Source: Kitasatospora sp. MBT63
GTDB taxonomy: Bacteria; Actinomycetota; Actinomycetes; Streptomycetales; Streptomycetaceae
DNA length: 38,181 nt
Assembly (NCBI RefSeq): GCF_000710465.2
Contig: NZ_JAIZ01000806.1
Location: forward strand, 149,960 to 188,140
Reading direction: 5' to 3'
Below, piece after piece: positions 32,175-38,181 of the stretch. Positions within the stretch are counted from its first letter, which is position 1, and each line of letters starts with the position of its first letter. The translations under genes and the position numbers were made by a program. Below the pieces are notes generated by a model, which worked only from the letters and a program-made list of their open reading frames with translations, was not told the DNA's origin and made no database searches.

Positions 32175-32572
32175 GACGCCTCCAGCACGGTGTCCAGGAC
32201 GGTGTACGTCCGCTCGGCGAGGACCGGCAGGACCGCGAGCGCAGCCGCCCGACCCGGCCCGTCGCCCGAGCCGCGGACGGTAGCGACGGCGGCGTTCAGC
32301 TCGCCCGCCACGCGGTCGAGGGCTTCGACGAGCGGGCGCCGCGAGTCGCGGTCGGGCCGGTGGAGCGGATCGCCGCACTCGGCGGCGGCCAGGGCGGCGT
32401 TGCCGATGAACCCGGCGATCGTGAGGCGCTCGGCGGCGGCGCGCTCGCCGATGGCGGCGATGGCGGCGGGGGTGAACCGCACCGTGGTCTGCACGCTGCG
32501 GCGCGCCGTCGTGCGCGGTCGTCGCTGCGGCCCGGCGGCGGCCGGCGACTGGGTGCTGTCGGGCGAGGTGAT
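32171..32572 (-). CDS. MobC-like relaxosome protein, probable ATC start
   Basis: From ATC 32572 the protein has 133 aa. GGAAGGA lies six bases upstream of this codon, and the first standard start (GTG 32494, 107 aa) has no ribosome site. The ATC start adds a basic segment ('GPQRRPRTTARRS') before 'VQTTVRFTPAAIAAIGERAAAERLTIAGFIGNAAL', the ribbon-helix-helix-like core of MobC proteins. Helices follow ('LVEALDRVAGELNAAVATV', 'LPVLAERTYTVLDTVLEA'). MobC proteins bind oriT and help the relaxase open DNA. Its coupling to the relaxase gene supports the call. Confidence 0.8.
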   Translation of the reverse strand: MTSPDSTQSPAAAGPQRRPRTTARRSVQTTVRFTPAAIAAIGERAAAERLTIAGFIGNAALAAAECGDPLHRPDRDSRRPLVEALDRVAGELNAAVATVRGSGDGPGRAAALAVLPVLAERTYTVLDTVLEAS

Positions 32573-32601
32573 ACGCGGTCCTTCCAGGGAGTGAGGGGGC
32601 G

Positions 32602-33396
32602 TCAGCGGCGTTGCGGTCGAGTGGGGCGGCCCTCAGCCGTAGCGGGCACCGGAGCGGTGGGGGCCGACACGGTGACCGCGACCGAGCTGTGCGCCCCGGC
32701 GCCGGCGGCGCGGGCGCTGGGGGCACCGGTCAGCGGCGGCAGCGGATTCTCCGGATGCCCCAGCCTGTCGACCCAGCTCCGGGCGGCCTCGACGCTGGCG
32801 AAACCGCCCTGGCGCAGGGTGTACGAGTGATTCGCCGTGTCGACGTCCTCGTAGAAGACGCGGATCGGCTGCTGCCCCGGATCGGGTCGGATGTCGGTGG
32901 CGATGATCCACGTCTTGTAGAAGTCCGGGCTGTCGTGGGTGTAGTCGTCCACGAGCCGGAAGCGGTCTCCCGACGCGGCCAGGAAGCCCTCCAGGCCCCG
33001 GGTGGCCTGGTCGGTGCTCATCGGTTCCTCGACGTCCACGGTGAGCTGCTCCGGGTCGGCGCCGCGGCCCACAAGCCAGTTCTGCGCGAGAGAGGCGATG
33101 GGGTGGCGGCTGTAGTCAGAGCGGTACGTGCCGTCCCCGAGGTCGCGTTGGACGTGGATGGCCGCGTACTGGGCCAGGCCGGGGACGTCGTGCCAGGTCA
33201 TGGTGCCGTCGTGCACGACATAGAAGCTGTCACGGAGGAGCTCGGTGTGCGGATTCGTCGCGTGCTGGACCGCCAGGGAGGTGTACATGTCCAGGCTGAG
33301 GCAGAGGTGGTCGAGCCTCGACTCGTCGTCGGCGGTGACGGGTCGGAGGTCGTCGACGTCGAAGCGGGTGTCTTCGAGAGTTTCGAGGGTGGTGAT
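32602..33396 (-). CDS. Unknown protein, AQNWLVGRG family (paralogue A), probable ATC start
   Basis: From ATC 33396 the protein has 264 aa, almost the length of its paralogue at 29629 (256 aa), and the N-termini align from that point ('RFDVDDLRPVTADDESRLD'). GAAGGA lies eight bases upstream; the next standard start in frame is an ATG about 37 codons inside the conserved region. Key shared segments are 'IASLAQNWLVGRGAD', 'GLEGFLAASGDRFRLVDDY', 'YKTWIIATD' and 'SYTLRQGGFASVEAARSWV'. The tail is typical of the operon: 'ARAAGAGAHSSVAVTVSAP' to 'RPTRPQRR'. Function is unknown. Confidence 0.75.
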   Translation of the reverse strand: MTTLETLEDTRFDVDDLRPVTADDESRLDHLCLSLDMYTSLAVQHATNPHTELLRDSFYVVHDGTMTWHDVPGLAQYAAIHVQRDLGDGTYRSDYSRHPIASLAQNWLVGRGADPEQLTVDVEEPMSTDQATRGLEGFLAASGDRFRLVDDYTHDSPDFYKTWIIATDIRPDPGQQPIRVFYEDVDTANHSYTLRQGGFASVEAARSWVDRLGHPENPLPPLTGAPSARAAGAGAHSSVAVTVSAPTAPVPATAEGRPTRPQRR

Positions 33397-33415
33397 GGGC
33401 GGTGTCCTTCTCGCG

Positions 33416-34336
33416 TCAGCGGCGGTGGGAGGGGAATCCGGTGGTGGGCGGTGCGGCTGTTGCCGGCGGCGGGCCCGCTTCGGCAGCGATGTGGGGCGTG
33501 GTCCGGGTCCGGGCAGCCGCAGTTCGGGCGGCACGGGCCTGGTCTGTCTCGGCGTTGACGGCGTACTCGTACCGGTTGGCCAGGTCCAGCAGGTCGCGGC
33601 TGGCGAGAGCGAAGCGGGCCCCGAGGGTCTCCAGTTCGACACCGGTGAAGCGCAGGACACCGTTGGTCTGAACCGCCGCATACTTGCCTTCGGCGACCTG
33701 GGCCAGCGTCTCGCCCGCGCGGGTGGCCGTGGCGCGCAGCTCCCGGTCGAGGGTGTCCACCTCGCCCGCTTGGCGCTCCAGCAGGTCGGCCAGAGCATGC
33801 GCCGACGACCCCTTGGGATGCCGCTCGCGCAGGTCCCAGGCGTCCTCGACGCCGAACCGGTCCTGGAGGAGCTGCTGGCCGGAAAGTACCTTCCGCTGCC
33901 GCCGGGGTGCCGCGGGCCCAGGGCCGGAGGCCGGGTCGACCAGGACGAGGCGGATCCGTTGCACGTTGCCGCGCCACTGCTCGCCTCGCTCCCGGACGTA
34001 CCAGCGGTCCACCTCGGTATCGGCGTGGGCGAGGACGCGGTCGAGGGCTGCGGCAGCCTTCGGTCGGAGGTCCGTTGGCAGAAGAGGGACCGGCTCGCGC
34101 GGGCCGCTGCTGAGGTCGATGTCGCTGCCGCCCGGGCACTGCGAGGCGATCACGGCCGCGGCGGCGACAACCTCCTGGGCCATGTCGGTGTCGAGCGGGC
34201 CCTCCGGCATGCAGACCGCGACATCGAAGAGGCGGTGGAGCCACGGCGGCAGCTCGCTGTCGAAGAGGCTGTCGAAGCGTTCGGCGGTGCCGACGGCGGC
34301 GTCGTTGTGGAACGGGCCGGTGTCCCAGCTACCGAT
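33416..34336 (-). CDS. DUF4259-like protein with long extension, probable ATC start
   Basis: From ATC 34336 the protein has 306 aa. It begins I-G-S-W-D-T-G-P-F-H-N-D-A-A, the exact N-terminal signature of DUF4259 proteins (normally M-G-T-W-...-G-P-F-D-N-D). AGGAG lies five bases upstream of ATC, and no ATG, GTG or TTG is near; the first standard codon is about 50 residues inside. Residues 1-130 are the DUF4259-like part ('DMAQEVVAAAAVIASQCPGG', 'LLPTDLRPKAAAALDRVLAHADTE'). The rest is a helical extension ('LLERQAGEVDTLDRELRATATRAGETLAQVAEG'). The tail ends 'PPTTGFPSHRR'. The function of the family is unknown. Confidence 0.82.
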   Translation of the reverse strand: MGSWDTGPFHNDAAVGTAERFDSLFDSELPPWLHRLFDVAVCMPEGPLDTDMAQEVVAAAAVIASQCPGGSDIDLSSGPREPVPLLPTDLRPKAAAALDRVLAHADTEVDRWYVRERGEQWRGNVQRIRLVLVDPASGPGPAAPRRQRKVLSGQQLLQDRFGVEDAWDLRERHPKGSSAHALADLLERQAGEVDTLDRELRATATRAGETLAQVAEGKYAAVQTNGVLRFTGVELETLGARFALASRDLLDLANRYEYAVNAETDQARAARTAAARTRTTPHIAAEAGPPPATAAPPTTGFPSHRR

Positions 34337-34398
34337 GGTTTCTCCTGAGTTGAGGTCTGAGGCGGGCCCGACGGGCGGGCCTGGAGTCGAGGGGCCGG

Positions 34399-35190
34399 TC
34401 AGTTTCGGGAGCGGGCAGTCGGCGAGGACACGGCGACGCTGACTGCGGGGGCCGCCTCCGGGGCGGTGGGCAGGGCGACCGGCCGGGTGCGGGCGGCGGC
34501 CGAGCGGGCGGTGGGCCGTTGCAGCGCCTCGTACCGGGTCTGCCCCTCGGGGGTGAGGGCCAGATCGTGGCCCCGGAACAGGTCCTTGCGGGCGTAGTGG
34601 TCCACCAGGCCCTTGCCGATCAGGGCATCGACGGTGGCGACCTTGACGTCGGCCCCGCCGGCCACGACCCTGACCGACTCGCGCACGCCCTTGAAGATGG
34701 TGACGGTGGACGAGCCGACCTCCTCCTGCCGCGGGGGCAGCCGGGTGACCGCTGCTGCCTTCTTCGCCGTCGGAACCGGGGCCGGAGGCGCGACGAAGGC
34801 GGGCAGCTCCTTGTAGATGCCGATCAGCGCGGTGAGCGAGCGGTGCAGTTCGGTGCGGCGGGTGACCAGGAGGTCGATGTCGAGAGCGCTGTTGCGCAGG
34901 ATCCCGTTGGTGACGGGCATGGTGGTGTCGTGGCCGGCCTCGATGCGCTGGAGGTCTTTCCGCAGGGAGGCGGCGAGAGCGACCAGCCGGGTCTGTACGT
35001 CGTCGAGCTTGACGGCGGTGGAGGCGATCTGGTCGGCGACCGCGCCGTGGAGGGTCGCTGTGCGGTGCCCGGGCAGGTCGCGGACCCGCTCTGCCTGGAG
35101 TTCGGACCACACCATCCGGCTGCCCAGGTCGGTGTTGCCGGGTACCCGGGGCCTCCACGCGGCGATCGGGCGTCCGCTGTCCGCGCTCAC
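34399..35190 (-). CDS. Unknown protein with coiled-coil centre and wHTH-like end
   Basis: The protein has 263 aa; GTG 35190 overlaps the HAD stop (GTGA). Residues 20-125 are long helices with heptad-like spacing ('DLPGHRTATLHGAVADQIASTAVKLDDVQTRLVALAASLRKDLQRIEAG'), probably a coiled coil. The later part has 'VGSSTVTIFKGVRESVRV' and 'ATVDALIGKGLVDHY ... HDLALTPEGQTRYEAL', similar to a small winged helix. The tail 'ARSAAARTR ... AVSVAVSSPTARSRN' is the cleanest example of the operon's shared C-terminal pattern. Function is unknown. Confidence 0.72.
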   Translation of the reverse strand: MSADSGRPIAAWRPRVPGNTDLGSRMVWSELQAERVRDLPGHRTATLHGAVADQIASTAVKLDDVQTRLVALAASLRKDLQRIEAGHDTTMPVTNGILRNSALDIDLLVTRRTELHRSLTALIGIYKELPAFVAPPAPVPTAKKAAAVTRLPPRQEEVGSSTVTIFKGVRESVRVVAGGADVKVATVDALIGKGLVDHYARKDLFRGHDLALTPEGQTRYEALQRPTARSAAARTRPVALPTAPEAAPAVSVAVSSPTARSRN

Positions 35191-35888
35191 GCCGCGGCCA
35201 GCTGCCGCGAGGTGATGATGGCGATGCCGGTGGCGACGGCGTCCTGGATGGTGTCCACCAGCGGCACGCCGGCCGTGGCCAGGCGCTTCGCTCCGTGAAG
35301 CCCCGCGGTGTGCAGCACCGGGACGGCTCCGACGGCGTGTGCGGCAACGGCATCGTCCACGCTGTCCCCGATCACCAGGGTGCGGGCCGGGTCCACCTCC
35401 GGCCCGAGGGCTTGGAGGTGCGCGATCATGGCGGGCGCCTTGCTCGGAACCGCCGGCCCCGGCCGGCCGTCGACCCGCTCCAGCAGCCCGGTGATGCCGA
35501 CCGACTCCACCTCGCGGACGAGCCGCTCGTGCGGCGCGAGCGACAGCAGGCTCTGACGTACGCCCCGGGCCCGCAGGCCCATCATCAGCTGCCGGGCACC
35601 CTGCTGGAGCCGGACCGGCCGCCGGGCGAGCTCGGCGAGGAACGCCTCGTCGGCGGAGTGCCACTCCTCGTCGCCGAGCCGGCGGCCGAGCAGGTCGCCG
35701 TAGAAACTGCGGATCGGCATCCGGTGGAGCGCCTGGTAGGTCTCCACACTGATCGGCTCGCCGCCCAAGCCGGGCAGCGTGGCGTTGAGGGCGGTGACGT
35801 GGTCGCCGAGGTCGTTGCGAAGCGTCCCGTTCCAGTCCCAGACGATGGTGATCGGCGCGGGCTTGGCCGGGTTGGTGCGGTTGTGCAA
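35187..35888 (-). CDS. HAD-superfamily hydrolase
   Basis: The protein has 233 aa from TTG 35888, with GGAG nine bases upstream. It shows motif I 'VWDWNGTL' (D18, N20), motif II/III context 'SLLSLAPHERLV' and 'SKAPAMIAHLQALG', and motif IV 'LVIGDSVDDAVAAHAVG'. The second Asp of the usual DxD is Asn, as in the DWNGT subgroup common in Streptomyces. A helical cap lies between residues 25 and 100. It is likely a small-molecule phosphatase; the substrate is unknown. It lies 31 bases after the MFS gene and overlaps the next gene. Confidence 0.9.
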   Translation of the reverse strand: MHNRTNPAKPAPITIVWDWNGTLRNDLGDHVTALNATLPGLGGEPISVETYQALHRMPIRSFYGDLLGRRLGDEEWHSADEAFLAELARRPVRLQQGARQLMMGLRARGVRQSLLSLAPHERLVREVESVGITGLLERVDGRPGPAVPSKAPAMIAHLQALGPEVDPARTLVIGDSVDDAVAAHAVGAVPVLHTAGLHGAKRLATAGVPLVDTIQDAVATGIAIITSRQLAAA

Positions 35889-35919
35889 GAAGTCCAGCTC
35901 CAGGAAGAAAGGGGAGAGA

Positions 35920-37182
35920 TCAGGGAAGGGTGAGCCGACGTCGCCCCACACCGAGGACGGCAGCGGCCACAGCCGCGCCCATCAGGGGAACGGCGGCCGT
36001 GGCGGCGTGGCCGGAGGCGGAGAGTTGGCCGGCGACGGCGGTGCCCGCGGCCTGCCCGAGACCGATCACCGCGATCAGCCAGGCGGCGGCCTCGGTGGCG
36101 GTGTCGCGGGGAGCCAGTGCGTTGCAGGCCACGAAGGCGGAGGCGAGCCACGGAGCGAGGAACAGCCCTGGCAGGACGCTTGCCGTGATCATCAGCCACG
36201 GCGGTGCGGGCAGCAGCAGGACGGCGAAGGCGGCGGCGTACGCGCCGCCGACCGCGGGCAGGGCCCGGCTGGGTGGCCACGGGCGCTTGAGCCGGGCCCA
36301 TGCAGCGCCGCCGACGAGGCTGCCGAGCGACAGAGCTGCTGGCAGCAGGCCGGCGAGCCACCCTTCGTGGTGCCGGTCGGCGTAGGACAGCGCCAGGACG
36401 GTGAACGAGCCGAGCGTCACCCCGAAGAACACCGAGGCCGCGAGCAGGACCAGCAGACCGGTCGAGCGCAGCGGACCGAGCCAGTGGACCGCGCGTGCTA
36501 CGGACCGGAAGCGGGCCGGAGGGCGGGCGGCGACGGCCAGGGTGCCCGCGCTGCCGGCCACCGCGCAGGCGACCAGCGCCAAGTCGGGCGAGGCGAGCAG
36601 GCACACGGCGGTGACCAGCAGCGGTCCGGCGACGAACACCACCTCCTGGGAGGCGGAGTCGAGGGCGAAGACCTTGTGATGGTGACGCGGTTCGACCAGT
36701 CGGCTCCAACTCGCCCTGAGCCCGGCCTCCAGCGGCGGCGTTGCCAGACCCGCTACGACCGACAGCACGCCGGCGGCCAGCGGCTGTGCGGCACAGTCCA
36801 CGAAGGCCAGAGCGGTGAACGCTCCACCCGAGACCGCCGCGGCGGGCACGGCGACGGCTGCCAGGGTCGAGCGGTCGACCACCCGGCCGAGCAGCGGCTG
36901 ACCCACCGCCCCGGCCACCGCGTACAAGGCAGCCAGGACGGCACCGAGCGCGGTGGAGGCGTGATCGGCCCGGGCCGCCAGGAGGACGGCGATCGGAGCC
37001 ATCGCCGCCGGCAAGCGGCCCACCAGGGTGCCCACCAGCAGTGGAGCGACGTGCGGGGTTCGCAGAACGGACCGCTCACGGGAGCGGCTGGTACCTACCG
37101 GAGGCACCGGCTGGGAGCTGTCACCGCCGGCAGGGGTGGACGTGCTGATCGTAGGAACGGCGGACGGGGAAGACGTGATCAT
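35920..37182 (-). CDS. MFS transporter
   Basis: The protein has 420 aa from ATG 37182; GAGG is only three bases upstream, and an adjacent ATC codon would have the more usual spacing. A ~45-residue hydrophilic N-terminus precedes about 12 membrane helices, beginning 'VAPLLVGTLVGRLPAAMAPIAVLLAA' and ending 'VPLMGAAVAAAVLGVG'. The loop 'GAVGQPLLGRVVDRS' matches the MFS signature between helices 2 and 3. The protein is probably an exporter; the substrate cannot be told. It is in the same operon as the HAD hydrolase. Confidence 0.9.
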   Translation of the reverse strand: MITSSPSAVPTISTSTPAGGDSSQPVPPVGTSRSRERSVLRTPHVAPLLVGTLVGRLPAAMAPIAVLLAARADHASTALGAVLAALYAVAGAVGQPLLGRVVDRSTLAAVAVPAAAVSGGAFTALAFVDCAAQPLAAGVLSVVAGLATPPLEAGLRASWSRLVEPRHHHKVFALDSASQEVVFVAGPLLVTAVCLLASPDLALVACAVAGSAGTLAVAARPPARFRSVARAVHWLGPLRSTGLLVLLAASVFFGVTLGSFTVLALSYADRHHEGWLAGLLPAALSLGSLVGGAAWARLKRPWPPSRALPAVGGAYAAAFAVLLLPAPPWLMITASVLPGLFLAPWLASAFVACNALAPRDTATEAAAWLIAVIGLGQAAGTAVAGQLSASGHAATAAVPLMGAAVAAAVLGVGRRRLTLP

Positions 37183-37223
37183 GGACCTCGGGTGGGATCG
37201 GCAGTCCGGTCGGGCGGGGCTCG

Positions 37224-38102
37224 TCAGCGGCGGTGAGCCGAGGCGGCGACGAGCAGCGGGGCGGGCGGCTGCGGAGCCGGGGCGTGCGAGAAGGAGATGT
37301 GAAGGGTGATGGTGCGCAGGTCGGCCGCCGCCGCCCGGGCGCTGACCGGCCGCTCGGCGCCCTGCGGCGAGGAGAACAGCTCGCCCTGCGCCGGGCTCTT
37401 CATGACGACGGCACTGGTGCCGGCGGCGGCCAGCGCAGTACCGGGCCGGGCCGGCGCGGCCGGGTGGTGAGCGGCGGAGGTCCAAGTCGACAGGTCGCTG
37501 TACACCCGGCCGATCGCCAGTCCCGCCTCGGTGGCGCTCCACCGGTAGACGCGGCGGGTGCCGCTGCGGGCCACGAGCCCGCGCTCCTCCAGAGAGAGCA
37601 GTCGCTGGTACGCCGCCGCCTTGTCACGGGCATTGAGCGAGGTGACCAGCTGCGGGTAGGCCATCGGGTCGCTGCCAGCCAGCTCGCTCAGCAGGGGGAC
37701 GGCGTGGGAGCTGGCCAGCAGGCCCAGAACCTCCTCGATCATCTCGGGCGCCTGCTCGCCCGCCACACCCGGACGGGGGTAGCGCTGGGCCCAGGCGAGG
37801 GCGGAGGCGTGCACGGGCGCCAGCGCCTGGCCCTTCGCAGTCAGCGCGACGTCGAACCGGGACGCGCCGGTCGGGATCCGCGTGACGACACCGGCCCCGG
37901 CGAGCGCGCGGACGACCGAGTACGCGCTGCTCACCGGGATCATCGGGTCGGCCTCCAGGAGGTCGCCGCTGCTCGCCGCGCCCTGCCGCAGCGCGTGGAC
38001 GATCCGGGTGGCCCACCGGATGGAGAGGAGCTCGGCGGCCCGCTGGACGGCGCTGGTGGAGGACTGCGACGTGACGGGCGTGGGGGCGGTGGCGGTCGAC
38101 AC
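37224..38102 (-). CDS. Regulator with two winged-helix domains
   Basis: The protein has 292 aa from GTG 38102 (GGAG eight bases upstream). Residues 15-85 resemble an HxlR/MarR wHTH ('RWATRIVHALRQGAASSGDLLEADPMIPVSSAYSVVRALAGAGVVTRIPTGASRFDVALTAKG'). Residues 125-195 repeat the fold ('LSELAGSDPMAYPQLVTSLNARDKAAAYQRLLSLEERGLVARSGTRRVYRWSATEAG'). The C-terminal tail has 'ARAAAADLRTITLHISFSH' then Ala/Pro, ending 'AASAHRR', the operon's shared pattern. Its place near the upstream end suggests it controls the series. Confidence 0.8.
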   Translation of the reverse strand: MSTATAPTPVTSQSSTSAVQRAAELLSIRWATRIVHALRQGAASSGDLLEADPMIPVSSAYSVVRALAGAGVVTRIPTGASRFDVALTAKGQALAPVHASALAWAQRYPRPGVAGEQAPEMIEEVLGLLASSHAVPLLSELAGSDPMAYPQLVTSLNARDKAAAYQRLLSLEERGLVARSGTRRVYRWSATEAGLAIGRVYSDLSTWTSAAHHPAAPARPGTALAAAGTSAVVMKSPAQGELFSSPQGAERPVSARAAAADLRTITLHISFSHAPAPQPPAPLLVAASAHRR

Positions 38103-38147
38103 TGGTTGATCTCCGATTCAGGCGTGCGGTTGGGCAGTTGGGCGACG

Positions 38148-38181
38148 TCAGCGCGGGCGGGCGGGCGGGGAGAGGGCGACC
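38148..38181 (-). CDS. C-terminal fragment of a further operon gene
   Basis: Only the last ten codons (VALSPPARPR, then TGA) lie inside the window. The composition matches the Ala/Pro/Arg tails of the downstream genes, so this is probably the end of another member of the operon, 45 bases ahead of the wHTH gene. Confidence 0.4.
   Translation of the reverse strand, partial: VALSPPARPR

Noticed and set aside
34337..35353. Long upstream extension of the DUF4259-like frame
   Set aside because: The family signature begins exactly at the ATC codon after a good ribosome site, and the upstream part is a shadow of the coiled-coil gene.
1..38181. CRISPR array, tRNA or rRNA genes
   Set aside because: No regularly spaced direct repeats, and no tRNA- or rRNA-like sequence was recognised by eye on either strand.

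Overview
The window is GC-rich DNA with heavy G/C use at third codon positions, many GTG and TTG starts, long runs of genes joined by 4-base stop/start overlaps, and several proteins built from the Streptomyces-typical DUF317 repeat. It most likely comes from Streptomyces or a close relative, in an accessory part of the genome (chromosome arm, integrated element or large plasmid). No rRNA, tRNA, CRISPR array or clear core-genome block was seen.

Layout. (1) 1-3.8 kb: the end of a gene whose N-terminus matches two genes 27-30 kb away, a TIR-domain protein with a zinc ribbon, a small zinc-ribbon protein, a strong bidirectional terminator, and four small minus-strand genes including a single DUF317 unit. 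(2) 3.9-12.1 kb: a compact plus-strand Tn7-like transposition operon, tnsA-tnsB-tnsC followed by two tandem tniQ genes, every junction a 4-base overlap; no CRISPR effector genes accompany it. (3) 12.1-18.0 kb: a RarA clamp-loader-like ATPase, two MmcQ/YjbR-type proteins, a divergent AraC-type regulator, a zinc-free MDR oxidoreductase and a type-B carboxylesterase. A 69-bp promoter segment is duplicated in front of the araC/yjbR pair and the esterase. (4) 18.0-18.9 kb: a mostly non-coding gap with a decayed regulator start, one small open frame, a palindrome and a strong terminator. (5) 18.9-38.2 kb: about 19 kb of minus-strand genes in one operon-like series, read from right to left: wHTH regulator, MFS transporter, HAD hydrolase, unknown protein, DUF4259-like protein, paralogue A, MobC-like protein, MobA-type relaxase, unknown protein, paralogue B, four genes encoding DUF317 units or an associated module, another DUF317 pair member, an unknown protein, a small protein, a MoxR AAA+ ATPase and a VWA/metallopeptidase protein. 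The terminator at 18.73 kb closes the series.

The relaxase and MobC-like protein suggest that the right part is, or derives from, a mobilizable element; no coupling protein or secretion ATPase is in view. MoxR and VWA proteins usually act as a chaperone pair, so they may remodel products of the same operon. Two observations stand out. First, at least eleven unrelated proteins of this operon, plus the truncated gene at the left edge, end in a similar tail: an Ala/Arg helix, often a short alternating hydrophobic stretch, an Ala-Pro stretch and a basic end. Second, four genes have a good Shine-Dalgarno site at normal distance from an ATC codon and no ATG, GTG or TTG nearby; for the DUF4259-like protein, family conservation makes ATC the convincing start.
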